Origin: Pontibacter burrus
Lineage (GTDB): Bacteria; Bacteroidota; Bacteroidia; Cytophagales; Hymenobacteraceae
Length of the DNA: 64,000 nucleotides
Assembly: GCF_010686685.1 (NCBI RefSeq)
Contig: NZ_JAAGWD010000001.1
Span: forward strand, 124,001-188,000
Direction of reading: 5' to 3'
Positions 8,594 to 17,770 of this stretch are shown here, in pieces (the stretch's first letter is position 1; each line of letters begins with the position of its first letter). A program made the position numbers and the translations under genes. The notes under the pieces are model-generated. The model saw only the letters and a list, made by a program, of their open reading frames with translations. It had not been told where the DNA came from and searched no databases.

Positions 8594-9013
8594 ATGAACT
8601 GGAGAAGTATACTTAGCCGCAATGAGCGTAAAAAACTTAAAAAGGAGCTAAAGGTACAGGACAAACTGAACCTGGAAGTACGCGACAGCCTGGCTATGCA
8701 GCGCACAAGAATGGCAAACGAACGTACGCTTCTGGCTTATATGCGCACCGCCACAGCCATGATTCTGGCCGGCCTCACGTTTATTAAACTGTTTGATGAC
8801 CTGTTTTACATTGGTGTAGGGCTGATATCTATACCGATGGGTGTGGTTGTTGCCTATTTTGGCTACAGGCGCTATAGTAAGCAAAAGCTGGAAATAGCAC
8901 AAAATACAACCTTATACGCCCCCACCAGCCCCATACTGGCTGAAGTAACCAAACAGGAAAAAGACGAACCCGGCACTGATACGACCTCAACTACCACCTC
9001 ACCCCAACTATAA
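8594..9013 (+). CDS. DUF202 small membrane protein (first of a pair)
   Basis: 139 residues. The DUF202 signature is clear: R-D-S-L-A-M-Q-R-T-R-M-A-N-E-R-T-L-L-A-Y-M-R-T, followed by two membrane helices (about 52-70 and 76-93). The N-terminus is strongly basic and the tail after residue 105 is Thr/Pro-rich and probably disordered. The molecular role of the family is unknown; it resembles VTC-complex subunits in yeast. It lies 9 bases before a paralog, so the two likely form one transcript. Confidence 0.8.
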   Translation: MNWRSILSRNERKKLKKELKVQDKLNLEVRDSLAMQRTRMANERTLLAYMRTATAMILAGLTFIKLFDDLFYIGVGLISIPMGVVVAYFGYRRYSKQKLEIAQNTTLYAPTSPILAEVTKQEKDEPGTDTTSTTTSPQL

Positions 9014-9022
9014 GTTGTTGCT

Positions 9023-9409
9023 ATGCTACCAGACCCAGAACAGGAAGAAATAAAGCGCCTGAAGAAGAAGCTGAAAGCGCAGGAGAAAAAGAATATTGAG
9101 ATCCGGGACCAGATGGCGGTGCAACGTACCATATTTGCCAATGAGCGCACCCTAATGGCTTACCTCCGAACTGCCATTGCCCTGCTGGCCGGTGGTATAG
9201 CAGCCATCAAATTATCACAGCACAAATATATGGGCATAATCGGCTTTTTGCTGCTGGCTTTAGGTGGCAGCCTGATCATCTATAGTTTTTACCGGTACTT
9301 CAAGAAACAGCGCCTCATCAGAAAACAACAGAAAGAATTTGTGCAAACCAGCCACCATCACGCCAAGATCCACGAAAAAGAAGCATCCGGATATGGCAAT
9401 GTCGATTAA
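9023..9409 (+). CDS. DUF202 small membrane protein (second of a pair)
   Basis: 128 residues, paralogous to the gene just upstream: R-D-Q-M-A-V-Q-R-T-I-F-A-N-E-R-T-L-M-A-Y-L-R-T-A, two membrane helices (about 48-62 and 70-88) and a His-rich tail (S-H-H-H-A-K-I-H). The pair probably arose by tandem duplication and may work as a heteromer. Its TAA stop (9407-9409) overlaps a CTATAG palindrome (9411-9416) that also supplies the stop of the convergent gene. Confidence 0.8.
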   Translation: MLPDPEQEEIKRLKKKLKAQEKKNIEIRDQMAVQRTIFANERTLMAYLRTAIALLAGGIAAIKLSQHKYMGIIGFLLLALGGSLIIYSFYRYFKKQRLIRKQQKEFVQTSHHHAKIHEKEASGYGNVD

Positions 9410-9410
9410 A

Positions 9411-10559
9411 CTATAGCTTTACCTGCTTCGCTCTTTTAGTGAGCAGCTCTTTTATCCCTATTGCCCCTAGCAGAAAAACAAATGGCAGCAAAGGCAAAAA
9501 AAAGCGATTATCCCAGTCTACAGCGCTTACAACTACCATAGCGGAAAGCTGAAGCATCAGAAAAACGATAAAGCCAGTAACTCTTGCCTCTACCATTCTG
9601 GCTAATAAGGCTTTTATGCCCAGCAAATAAAGCGGATAAATGAGCGCAACTATAGCTACGTTATGCCAGAGCGAATAATACGGCCGTACCTGTCCCCAGT
9701 AGTATAAGAGTCGCAAAAGAGATTGCTTTAAAAAGAACCAGGGCTCACTCAGAACTATAGCTACAGTTTGCTGCAGCGGCGACCCTTGTGGTTGTGCTAT
9801 AGTTATGCCCTCTAAGCGAAGCGGCTCATATCCCTGAATAACCTCTCCCGACACCAGGAATTTTGTAAAAGAGTGATCGCTGGATATATCCTGCAGAAAA
9901 AGATGCGCCACTATAAGTACAACTATAGATGCTAAGCTCAACAATAAAGTAGCTGCCTTCCAGAGGTTATATTCTCTTTGCTTGCAAAAACCAATGCCCC
10001 AGTAAACGAATACTGCTACGGCTACCATAAAACCATTTGGCCGCAGAAACAGCACTACCAGCAACAACAGCGATAAATGCAGATAATGACTTTTTTTGTT
10101 TGCTGTTACCAGTCGCCAGAAAACAAGGCAGGTTACGCTCACAAACAACGATTCGGTGTGGATGTACAGGTTCCAGAACTGAAAATCGGGCCACAGGATG
10201 AGCAGAAAAGTAGTTAGGGCAGCTACCAGCTCACTACCTGTTAACTTGCAAGCCGCCTTATACATAGCTACCATCGCCAGACCCGAAACTATAGTTTGCA
10301 GCAATACGATCCAGCCCAGGCCCCCTAGCCAATTTGAGAGAGCAAGAAGCGTCGTATATACAATGTAGCTTATCTTTAAAGAACTATAGTCTCCTGTTGC
10401 AAACATGCCGGCTTGCGCAAGGTAGCGTTTACTATCAAAAACCACCTTAATTCCGTGTTTGCTATAGAGCAGAAACTGCACTAAAACCCAGAATGCAGCT
10501 AGCCCCGCATATAAAAGGTAAGCTGCACTACTACGATTAAATGCTTTCAGGTAGGCCAT
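9411..10559 (-). CDS. multi-pass membrane protein, GT-C glycosyltransferase-like
   Basis: 382 residues from the ATG at 10557-10559; a TTG two codons upstream is less likely. About ten hydrophobic segments. After the first helix comes F-D-S-K-R-Y-L-A-Q-A-G, a position where GT-C (PMT/ArnT-like) enzymes carry an acidic residue in the first periplasmic loop, and later W-P-D-F-Q-F-W-N-L-Y-I-H-T-E-S-L. These features and the size suggest a polyprenyl-phosphate-sugar-dependent glycosyltransferase or related protein, but no diagnostic motif proves it. The stop codon TAG is read from within CTATAG on the minus strand. Confidence 0.6.
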   Translation of the reverse strand: MAYLKAFNRSSAAYLLYAGLAAFWVLVQFLLYSKHGIKVVFDSKRYLAQAGMFATGDYSSLKISYIVYTTLLALSNWLGGLGWIVLLQTIVSGLAMVAMYKAACKLTGSELVAALTTFLLILWPDFQFWNLYIHTESLFVSVTCLVFWRLVTANKKSHYLHLSLLLLVVLFLRPNGFMVAVAVFVYWGIGFCKQREYNLWKAATLLLSLASIVVLIVAHLFLQDISSDHSFTKFLVSGEVIQGYEPLRLEGITIAQPQGSPLQQTVAIVLSEPWFFLKQSLLRLLYYWGQVRPYYSLWHNVAIVALIYPLYLLGIKALLARMVEARVTGFIVFLMLQLSAMVVVSAVDWDNRFFLPLLPFVFLLGAIGIKELLTKRAKQVKL

Positions 10560-10719
10560 CTGCAAATCTACCTGTTTTTCTATATTTCGTGCACAGGCGC
10601 CGGCTCAAACTATATAATTCTATCCATCTGAAACAAAGTGAATTCAGCTAAACCAATTGTGCTTGTTTTATGTTAAGATAGGTTAGCGTACTGCAACGGC
10701 AGCACGCTGATTTATTTTA

Positions 10720-10727
10720 TACCTTTG
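10720..10727 (+). promoter_or_regulatory. -7 box (TAnnTTTG) upstream of uvrA
   Basis: TACCTTTG matches the Bacteroidota -7 consensus. It overlaps the alternative TTG start at 10725, so transcription would begin near 10733 and translation at the ATG at 10752. No clear TTG lies 19-21 bases upstream. Confidence 0.4.
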
Positions 10728-10751
10728 CTATTTAAAATCAACGCATCCTGC

Positions 10752-13649
10752 ATGGCTTTAGAACAAAAGCAGACTACCGATACTGGCACCGAAACCGCAG
10801 CCTTCCCGCAAAACGGCGAAGCGCAGCATATTGAAGTTTACGGCGCCCGCGAACACAACCTTAAGAACATATCCATTAAACTACCGCGCTACAAGCTGGT
10901 AGTTTTTACAGGCATATCCGGGTCAGGCAAATCGTCGCTGGCTTTTGATACCATTTATGCCGAAGGGCAGCGCCGCTACATGGAAACGTTCTCTGCCTAC
11001 GCCCGCTCGTTTATGGGTGGCCTGGAGCGCCCGAACGTTGATAAGATCGAGGGCCTGTCGCCGGTAATTTCTATCGAACAGAAAACCACCAGCCGCAACC
11101 CACGCTCTACAGTAGGCACCATCACCGAAATCTACGACTTTATGCGCCTATTATGGGCACGTACGGCCGAAGCTTATAGTTATGTAACCGGCGAGAAAAT
11201 GGTGCGCCAGAGCGACGACCAGATCGTGAACCATATCCTGGAAAACTTTGATGGCAAGCGTATAGTTGTGCTCGCCCCGGTTGTAAAGGGCCGTAAAGGG
11301 CACTACCGCGAGTTGTTCCAGCAGATCCGTAAGATGGGCTTTATACGCGCCCGCGTAGATGGCGAGCTGCTGGAGATCACACCAAAAATGCAGGTAGACC
11401 GCTACAAAATTCACGACATTGAGATCGTGATCGATAAGATTGTGGTGAAGGAAGAAGACCGTTTCCGTTTGTCGAGCTCTATACAGAATGCCCTGACACA
11501 TGGCAAAGGAACTACGCTGATACTGGATGTGGATGCAGACAAGACGCACTTCTTCTCACGTCACCTCATGGACCCGGCCACCGGTATTGCCTACGACGAC
11601 CCGGCTCCGAACTCCTTCTCGTTCAACTCCCCTTACGGCGCCTGCCCGGTTTGTAATGGCCTGGGCGAGATACAGGAGATCACCGAAGAGTCGGTTATAC
11701 CGGACAGAGACCTGAGCATACGCCGTGGTGGTATTGCGCCGCTGGGCGAGTACCGCGATATCTGGATATTTAAGCAGATCGAAGCACTGTTCAAGCACTT
11801 TAAGGTTTCGGTATCTACCCCGATAAAAGACCTGCCTGCTGATGTGGTAAAGGTACTGATGTACGGTTTGGATGAGGACCTGGAAGTGAATACCAAGAAA
11901 GGCAACTATGTGGTAGAGTTTGAGGGAATCATCAACTTCCTGAAAAACCAGATGGAGTCTGATTCTGACAACATACGCAGCTGGGTAGAAGATTTTGCAC
12001 AGAACACCACCTGCCCCGAGTGTAACGGTTACCGATTAAAAAAGGAATCGCTGCACTTTAAGCTGGCCGGTAATAATATTGGTGAACTATCGGTTTTAGA
12101 CATAAATAAACTGGCTGCCTGGTTCGAGGGGCTGGAAGACCGCCTGAGCGAGCGCCAGAATGTAATTGCCCGCGAACTGCTGAAAGAGATCCGTAAGCGC
12201 ATTGGCTTTTTGCTGGATGTTGGCCTGGATTACCTGAGCCTGCACCGCCCGGTTAAAACCTTATCTGGTGGCGAGAGTCAGCGTATCAGGTTGGCAACAC
12301 AAATAGGTACGCAGCTGGTAGGGGTGCTCTATATTATGGATGAGCCAAGTATAGGGCTACACCAGCGCGATAACGAGCGCCTGATAAACGCACTGAAAGA
12401 CCTGCGCGACCTGGGCAACACGATTATAGTTGTGGAGCACGACAAAGACATGATCCTGCACTCCGACTATGTAGTGGATATTGGTCCGGGAGCAGGCATA
12501 CATGGCGGACAAGTGGTTACAGCCGGCACTCCGGAAGAAATGATGAAGGCCGGTACAAAAACAGCTGATTTCCTAAGCAACCGTCGTGGTATAGAAGTGC
12601 CCCGCGTAAAGCGGCCAGGCAATGGCGAAAAGCTTGTATTGAAAGGTGCTACCGGCAACAACCTGAAAAACGTGACGCTAGAGCTACCATTAGGTAAGAT
12701 GATCTGTGTAACAGGTGTTTCAGGCTCAGGCAAATCATCGCTGATACACGATACGCTGTACCCGATCCTGAACACGCACTTCTTTAGAGCGAAGCGTGAG
12801 CCGTTGCCTTATAAAACAATTGAAGGCTTGGATAAAGTAGATAAAGTAATTGAGGTGGACCAGTCGCCGATTGGCCGTACGCCACGCTCTAACCCGGCTA
12901 CGTATACAGGCGTGTTTACCGATATCCGTAGCTTGTTTGCACAGCTGCCCGAAGCTAAGATCAGGGGGTATACGCCGGGGCGTTTCTCGTTTAACGTAAA
13001 AGGTGGCCGCTGCGAAGCTTGTGAAGGTGCGGGTATGCGAACCATTGAAATGAATTTCCTGCCGGATGTGTACGTGCCATGCGAAGTATGCAAAGGCAAA
13101 CGCTACAACCGCGAAACCCTGGAAGTGCGCTTTAAAGGCAAAAGCATTACCGATGTGCTGGATATGACCGTGGAGCAAGCCGTTGAGTTTTTCGAAAGCC
13201 AGCCGCGCATCCTTCGAAAGATACAAACGCTGAACGAAGTTGGGTTGGGTTATATTACATTAGGCCAGCAGGCAACTACCTTATCGGGTGGTGAGGCGCA
13301 GCGCGTGAAACTGGCTACAGAACTCTCTAAAAAAGATACCGGCCAAACGCTGTATATCCTGGATGAGCCAACTACAGGCCTGCACTTCCAGGACATTGAG
13401 CACCTGACCGAAGTACTGCACAAGCTAACCGATAAAGGCAATACAGTGCTTATCATTGAACACAACCTGGACCTGATAAAAGTTGCCGACTGGATAATTG
13501 ATATCGGGCCGGAAGGTGGCGAAGGTGGCGGAACTATAGTTGCCCAAGGCACACCCGAAGAAGTGGCTAAAGTAAAGAAAGGTTATACTGCGCGTTTCCT
13601 GAGGGATGAACTGAAAAACAGCCATTACCGCGAAAATGGCCAGGAGTAA
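10752..13649 (+). CDS. uvrA: excinuclease ABC subunit A
   Basis: 965 residues from the ATG at 10752 (M-A-L-E-Q-K-Q), chosen because the upstream TTG lies inside the likely promoter. Two ABC ATPase halves: Walker A G-I-S-G-S-G-K-S-S at about 54-62 and G-V-S-G-S-G-K-S-S in the second half, with signatures L-S-G-G-E-S-Q-R and L-S-G-G-E-A-Q-R. Zinc-finger cysteines occur as C-P-V-C, C-P-E-C, C-E-A-C and C-E-V-C. UvrA scans DNA for bulky lesions and loads UvrB in nucleotide excision repair. Length and motifs are typical. It ends before a shared terminator facing the DUF4142 genes. Confidence 0.97.
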   Translation: MALEQKQTTDTGTETAAFPQNGEAQHIEVYGAREHNLKNISIKLPRYKLVVFTGISGSGKSSLAFDTIYAEGQRRYMETFSAYARSFMGGLERPNVDKIEGLSPVISIEQKTTSRNPRSTVGTITEIYDFMRLLWARTAEAYSYVTGEKMVRQSDDQIVNHILENFDGKRIVVLAPVVKGRKGHYRELFQQIRKMGFIRARVDGELLEITPKMQVDRYKIHDIEIVIDKIVVKEEDRFRLSSSIQNALTHGKGTTLILDVDADKTHFFSRHLMDPATGIAYDDPAPNSFSFNSPYGACPVCNGLGEIQEITEESVIPDRDLSIRRGGIAPLGEYRDIWIFKQIEALFKHFKVSVSTPIKDLPADVVKVLMYGLDEDLEVNTKKGNYVVEFEGIINFLKNQMESDSDNIRSWVEDFAQNTTCPECNGYRLKKESLHFKLAGNNIGELSVLDINKLAAWFEGLEDRLSERQNVIARELLKEIRKRIGFLLDVGLDYLSLHRPVKTLSGGESQRIRLATQIGTQLVGVLYIMDEPSIGLHQRDNERLINALKDLRDLGNTIIVVEHDKDMILHSDYVVDIGPGAGIHGGQVVTAGTPEEMMKAGTKTADFLSNRRGIEVPRVKRPGNGEKLVLKGATGNNLKNVTLELPLGKMICVTGVSGSGKSSLIHDTLYPILNTHFFRAKREPLPYKTIEGLDKVDKVIEVDQSPIGRTPRSNPATYTGVFTDIRSLFAQLPEAKIRGYTPGRFSFNVKGGRCEACEGAGMRTIEMNFLPDVYVPCEVCKGKRYNRETLEVRFKGKSITDVLDMTVEQAVEFFESQPRILRKIQTLNEVGLGYITLGQQATTLSGGEAQRVKLATELSKKDTGQTLYILDEPTTGLHFQDIEHLTEVLHKLTDKGNTVLIIEHNLDLIKVADWIIDIGPEGGEGGGTIVAQGTPEEVAKVKKGYTARFLRDELKNSHYRENGQE

Positions 13650-13702
13650 GAAACTATAGTTAGCTCACACTCGCGGGTCACGAATAAGGGCTTGAAAATT
13701 AT

Positions 13703-13735
13703 AAAGCCGCAGCTATAGTTTATAGTTGCGGCTTT
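13703..13735. terminator. bidirectional terminator containing the iterated palindrome
   Basis: A 15-bp stem (13703-13717 with 13721-13735; one G-T pair) with a 3-base loop lies between convergent uvrA and the DUF4142 gene. The upper stem is built from a CTATAG copy and an adjacent TATAGTT half-site; the lower stem is AAAGCCGC/GCGGCTTT. Confidence 0.75.
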
Positions 13736-13740
13736 TGTTT

Positions 13741-14307
13741 TTATTTTATCTTTTTCTCCAGGGCCTCGGCGTGCTCCAGGTGCTGCCTGATGAGTGGCAG
13801 CTGTTTTGAGGCATATTGCTTCACTTCCATCGATACGCCATGTTCAGCCATGTCTTCATAACTGTCCAGAAGCTTATCGTGCAGGTAACGGATTTCGCGA
13901 ATGTAAGCCAGGTCAAAAGCAATACCTTCTTTAGACGAAACTTCTTCCAGCACATCTTTGTGGGCATTGCCTAAGGTTTGGGGGAGCACAAAATTGGCAT
14001 TAGCGCCCAGTTCCTGCAGTTCGGTCAGCATCTGTTCATGTACATCCTCCATCTCCTGTGCTATGGCTTTTACCTCGGGACTTACACCACGCGCTATAGC
14101 CTCCTGGCTTAGTTGCAGTTGCAGCATGTTGGCACTGGCGGCATCTGCTACAAACAAGGCGTCGTTTTCCATGTTTTTCTGACCGGCTTTTTCGAACTGG
14201 GCTATGCTTTGTTCTGCGGCAGCCTTTATGCTATCATTAGAGTTACAGCTGGCCAGCATGCCAACCGTTAATGCCACCAGCAATACAGTAGATAAATATC
14301 GTTTCAT
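13741..14307 (-). CDS. DUF4142 lipoprotein
   Basis: 188 residues from the ATG at 14305-14307 (M-K-R-Y-L-S). A signal peptide ends in the lipobox L-A-S-C. The mature part is a four-helix DUF4142 domain of the ferritin-like type: A-D-A-A-S-A-N-M-L-Q-L, then A-Q-E-M-E-D-V-H-E-Q, then Y-L-H-D-K-L-L-D-S and a C-terminal L-P-L-I-R-Q-H-L-E-H-A. The role is unknown; some relatives are linked to stress. It follows a paralog at 14405 in the same direction, with 97 bases between. Confidence 0.85.
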   Translation of the reverse strand: MKRYLSTVLLVALTVGMLASCNSNDSIKAAAEQSIAQFEKAGQKNMENDALFVADAASANMLQLQLSQEAIARGVSPEVKAIAQEMEDVHEQMLTELQELGANANFVLPQTLGNAHKDVLEEVSSKEGIAFDLAYIREIRYLHDKLLDSYEDMAEHGVSMEVKQYASKQLPLIRQHLEHAEALEKKIK

Positions 14308-14404
14308 AGTTATAGGGTTATAAACAGAAAGCATCTGTTAAGTATAGTTACTTACAGATGCTTTCATATGTTTTACAAGTTACTGTAAACCTGCGTAGGT
14401 ACTG

Positions 14405-14983
14405 TTATTTCTGTTTATCCAGCATGTCTTTTATTTGTTTGGCGCGCTCGTGGTGCTTCTGTAATACAGGCAAAGTTTTGCTGGCGAAGGCTTTTGCGTC
14501 AGCATCATGCAGGTCACGGGCTGCCTCTTCAAATTCATCTATGTCATCTTTATGATCATCTACCATCAGGTTCATGTAGGCTTTGTCGAAATCAGCACCA
14601 GTTTTATCACGCAAATTTCTTACATGATCCATGTGATCGCTTCCCATGCTATCGGGCAACATAATACCTTTGGCAGCGGCCAATGCTTTCAGCTCATCGT
14701 TTGCTTTGGTATGGTCAGTTACCATCATTTGTCCAAAGTTTTTCACATCGGCATGCTGTCCTTTTTGCTGCGCCAGTTTACCCAGTTCTACTTCCATCAT
14801 GCCTCCGCTGGCTGCTTTAGTCATAAATTCTGAAAGGTCATCCTTAGTTTCTTCCTGTGGAGTATCTTCAAAAGCCCGCTCGTTTGCTTCCTGGGCTTCT
14901 TCAACTGGCTCTTTTTTCTGATTACAGCTAAAGCCAAATAATAGTGCTAAGGCTATTAAACCTGTTGATGTGATTTTTTTCAT
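14405..14983 (-). CDS. DUF4142 lipoprotein, paralog
   Basis: 192 residues. Lipobox F-S-C after a short signal peptide, a Glu-rich linker (about 21-50), then a DUF4142 domain: T-K-A-A-S-G-G-M-M-E-V-E-L-G-K-L-A, F-G-Q-M-M-V-T-D-H-T-K-A-N-D-E-L, Y-M-N-L-M-V-D-D-H-K-D-D-I and L-P-V-L-Q-K-H-H-E-R-A. The His/Asp pairs in the helices could bind metal, which is inference. It lies upstream of the other DUF4142 gene and probably forms an operon with it. Its leader (14984-15204) holds two CTATAG copies near 15047 and 15070. Confidence 0.85.
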   Translation of the reverse strand: MKKITSTGLIALALLFGFSCNQKKEPVEEAQEANERAFEDTPQEETKDDLSEFMTKAASGGMMEVELGKLAQQKGQHADVKNFGQMMVTDHTKANDELKALAAAKGIMLPDSMGSDHMDHVRNLRDKTGADFDKAYMNLMVDDHKDDIDEFEEAARDLHDADAKAFASKTLPVLQKHHERAKQIKDMLDKQK

Positions 14984-15204
14984 AGTTGTGTATAATGTTA
15001 TATTTTTTTATTTTTCTATAAAGTATTTAATATACGCCCTGTGTACGCTATAGTTGTGGTTTATAATACTATAGTTCGGAACCTTTTGCTGGTGTATTTC
15101 TTTTGTATTAATTGGGTAAAGGCATCTCCTTCTGCATATAACGCCCTCTGCCGGCACCTTGGATTTTTAGTAAAAGCATTTAAATATTTCGTTATAAACC
15201 TTTT

Positions 15205-15912
15205 ATGAGAACAAGAATTACTTCATGGACGAAGGCGGGGCTACTGGCCTTGTTCTTCTTAGGTGCCGGTGCCGTACAAGCGCAGCAGCAGGACCCGGAT
15301 GCCACCGACATACGGGAAATGGATAAAGACCATGACCGTATCATTAAAATACACCCGCTGCAGCTAGGCGAAGTCTATGTATCAATGGAGAAGCTGCGGA
15401 CAGAGCGTATTTCCAATGAGTATGGTATCGGCTATATTTATAAAAGCTATCTGAAAGGCGAAACGGATGATTGGCAGGACTTTGAGGCAAAAAATGTAAA
15501 GGGCGTAGGCATCCATATGAGCCAGCGACATTATACTTCTAAAACCAAAAGTGCGCCGTTTGGCTTCTTCCACGGACCAGTGTTCGGTTACCGTTTCCTG
15601 GTATTTGAGAAAAACGTTTTTGATTTGCCGGAGCAGGATCCTTCTTCTCCTAATTTCAGGTATGTAGGCCGCTTATACCAGAATTCTCTTGATTTGAGCT
15701 ACCGAATTGGCGGGCAGTTTTTGCTGGGTAACCACTTTACACTGGAAGTAGCCGGTTCGCTTGGCGGCCGCGTAAAGTATGCCAAAGCTACCACTGCCGA
15801 AGAATTGCTGCCTGAACACATTATTGGCTATGAACTGATAAAAGACGAGAGCTCTTACCTGGCAGCTACCCCGCTCGCACAGCTTAAGTTTTCGATAGGA
15901 TACGCCTTCTAA
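15205..15912 (+). CDS. secreted protein, probable outer-membrane beta-barrel
   Basis: 235 residues. A signal peptide ends A-V-Q-A-Q. The mature protein starts with an acidic linker and then shows alternating-hydrophobic strands (I-G-Y-I-Y-K-S-Y, G-V-F-G-Y-R-F-L-V-F, L-D-L-S-Y-R-I-G-G-Q-F, F-T-L-E-V-A-G-S-L-G-G-R-V-K-Y) and ends in S-I-G-Y-A-F, a terminal aromatic residue usual for outer-membrane barrels. It resembles small Bacteroidota porin-fold proteins of the DUF3575 type, but I do not recognise a specific family. Confidence 0.65.
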   Translation: MRTRITSWTKAGLLALFFLGAGAVQAQQQDPDATDIREMDKDHDRIIKIHPLQLGEVYVSMEKLRTERISNEYGIGYIYKSYLKGETDDWQDFEAKNVKGVGIHMSQRHYTSKTKSAPFGFFHGPVFGYRFLVFEKNVFDLPEQDPSSPNFRYVGRLYQNSLDLSYRIGGQFLLGNHFTLEVAGSLGGRVKYAKATTAEELLPEHIIGYELIKDESSYLAATPLAQLKFSIGYAF

Positions 15913-15922
15913 ATTTAACTAT

Positions 15923-15963
15923 AAAAAAGAAGCCCGTTTTTACAGATAGCAGGCTTCTTTTTT
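15923..15963. terminator. bidirectional terminator
   Basis: A 12-bp stem (15923-15934 with 15952-15963), GAAGCC/GGCTTC extended by A/T pairs, lies between convergent genes; A and T runs at both ends allow use in both directions. Confidence 0.75.
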
Positions 15964-15978
15964 ATAGCTGATGCTTAC

Positions 15979-16707
15979 CTACTTTACCATCTTGTTTAGC
16001 ACACTATACGAAAGGAGTTTGCCATTCCGGTAACTCTCTGACCGTACGATGCCCACACCCGGCACAAAATATTCTATAGTCTGGATGCGTGTAGCAGGCA
16101 TGTTCATGCCCATAGCTTTGGTACGCATTTCCATATCCTGGTTTATTTTAAAAGCATTATAAGCCCCGGCTGGCACATTTATACTTTCCTGATCGCCAAC
16201 GGTACGCCCGGTTATATTCATTACCATAGACGACATCTGCTGCCCGCTGTCTTTATCCAGCACATCAATGGTTAGGGAGCCGTCTTTTAGTTTCTGCCCT
16301 GCTGCCAGCCCCGATGGATAATCCATCTGGTCGCCCTGCATCTTTACCTCCATGTTCTTATAAGCAGCCAGCATATCGGGGTTTATCATAGAGCGCATGT
16401 CAATTAACATACTACCATCCTGGCAGCTTACCGTGTAATTGCCTTCGGTGGTCAGCTTGCCTTTTTCATCAAAAATCTTGCTATGTATGGTGGCCTCTGT
16501 TTTAGCCGGACTGCTGTTGATGGAGGTTACCTTATATTGTACTCTGCCTGTGAGTTTGTCTTTACGGTCGTAGTTCAAGAGCTCATACTCTGCATCATTG
16601 GTTAGCAGGTAATATCCTGCGCAGTCCTGTGCTGCAGCCTTCGGAGGTCCTGACACCCAGGTTAACATGACTATAGCAAACAAGTAAAGCAGGTTTCTTT
16701 TCTTCAT
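15979..16707 (-). CDS. secreted protein, TapB/DUF3108-like
   Basis: 242 residues from the ATG at 16705-16707 (M-K-K-R-N-L-L). A signal peptide with core L-Y-L-F-A-I-V-M-L-T-W ends near K-A-A-A-Q. The body is beta-rich: Y-K-V-T-S-I-N-S, I-F-D-E-K-G-K, then I-N-V-P-A-G-A-Y-N-A-F-K-I, and near the end I-E-Y-F-V-P-G-V-G-I-V-R-S-E-S-Y-R-N-G-K. The pattern, where a property is scaled to a value obtained from the protein and a final Y-F-V-P-G-V-G-X-V appears, is seen in Bacteroidota DUF3108/TapB-like proteins. The function is unknown. Confidence 0.65.
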   Translation of the reverse strand: MKKRNLLYLFAIVMLTWVSGPPKAAAQDCAGYYLLTNDAEYELLNYDRKDKLTGRVQYKVTSINSSPAKTEATIHSKIFDEKGKLTTEGNYTVSCQDGSMLIDMRSMINPDMLAAYKNMEVKMQGDQMDYPSGLAAGQKLKDGSLTIDVLDKDSGQQMSSMVMNITGRTVGDQESINVPAGAYNAFKINQDMEMRTKAMGMNMPATRIQTIEYFVPGVGIVRSESYRNGKLLSYSVLNKMVK

Positions 16708-16849
16708 AGCACTATACTTATAAGTAAAACAAATAACAGGAAAGTACAAATATAACGTTCTTTATACCTGATATCCAGGCATAAAGACTTTACAAAGTAT
16801 ATGTACTGATTAAAGGTGTGAACATACAAGAATAGGCAGTAAAAGAAAA

Positions 16850-16871
16850 AGCCGGAACGTTGGTTCCGGCT
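16850..16871 (-). terminator. terminator of the enoyl-CoA hydratase gene
   Basis: A 9-bp stem AGCCGGAAC/GTTCCGGCT with a GTTG loop, followed on the minus strand by a T-run. Confidence 0.8.
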
Positions 16872-16898
16872 TGGTATGGGCAAAACTATAGTTTATAG

Positions 16899-17681
16899 TT
16901 ACTCTCCTTTAAACTGCGGTCTGCGCTTTTCATTAAAGGCCGTTACACCTTCTTTATAGTCTGCAGAATTGCCGGCAATTTTCTGGCAGTACGCTTCATA
17001 ATCCAGCATCTCATCCAGCGACGAGTTAAACGACTTGTTCAGCATCTTTTTCATCAGGCCGATGGCTTTAGTTGGCGCTACTGCATAACGGGCAGCAAGT
17101 TCTGCCACAGCTGCATCCAGCTCTTCCGGGGCTACTACTTTGTTAACCATGCCCAGTTGCAATGCTTCTTCTGATGATACTTTTGAACCCAGTGTACTTA
17201 ACTCAAACGCTTTTAAAGAACCCACCACGCGTGGTAAAAAGAACGACGAACCCGAATCCAGTACCAGCCCGACATTAACAAACACCTCTATCATGCTGGC
17301 TGCTGTAGATGCTACTACCAAATCACACGCCAGCGCTAACGAGCAACCTGCACCGGCCGCTACGCCATTCAGTTTGCAGATGATTGGCTTCGGCAAATTG
17401 CGCATGGCACGTATAATCGGGTTATAACGCTTCTCCAGCGACTCCGACAAATCACGTTTGCTGGCACTGGCTATGGCTTTTAAATCCTGACCTGAGCAAA
17501 AGGCTTTTCCAGCACCAGTAAGCACTACCACACGCACGTTGTTATCGCGGGCTACCTGTTTCAGGGCATCCTGCAGGTCGTAGCTTTGCTGGTCGTTAAA
17601 GGCGTTAAATACATCTGGTCGGTTTAGTGTTATAGTTGCCACACCGTCCTGTACCTCATATAGTAAACACTCGTAGGTCAT
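16899..17681 (-). CDS. enoyl-CoA hydratase/isomerase, PaaG-like
   Basis: 260 residues from the ATG at 17679-17681 (M-T-Y-E-C); the frame is open 19 codons further but lacks family similarity there. Crotonase fold: oxyanion-hole segments A-F-C-S-G-Q-D-L and G-V-A-A-G-A-G-C-S-L-A-L-A. The position that is usually a catalytic Glu is replaced by G-L-V-L-D-S-G-S-S, with an Asp as in PaaG (oxepin-CoA-forming isomerase of phenylacetate breakdown). The same arrangement also occurs in other short-chain hydratases, so the substrate is open. No other paa genes are nearby. Confidence 0.8.
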   Translation of the reverse strand: MTYECLLYEVQDGVATITLNRPDVFNAFNDQQSYDLQDALKQVARDNNVRVVVLTGAGKAFCSGQDLKAIASASKRDLSESLEKRYNPIIRAMRNLPKPIICKLNGVAAGAGCSLALACDLVVASTAASMIEVFVNVGLVLDSGSSFFLPRVVGSLKAFELSTLGSKVSSEEALQLGMVNKVVAPEELDAAVAELAARYAVAPTKAIGLMKKMLNKSFNSSLDEMLDYEAYCQKIAGNSADYKEGVTAFNEKRRPQFKGE

Positions 17682-17770
17682 ATTTCTATAGTTTGTTTTG
17701 TTCTTAGCCAAAGGTAATGTATATGGGGTTAAGTGCAAAGTGCTGTTGTTGCTTGTTGATTTATAGGTTA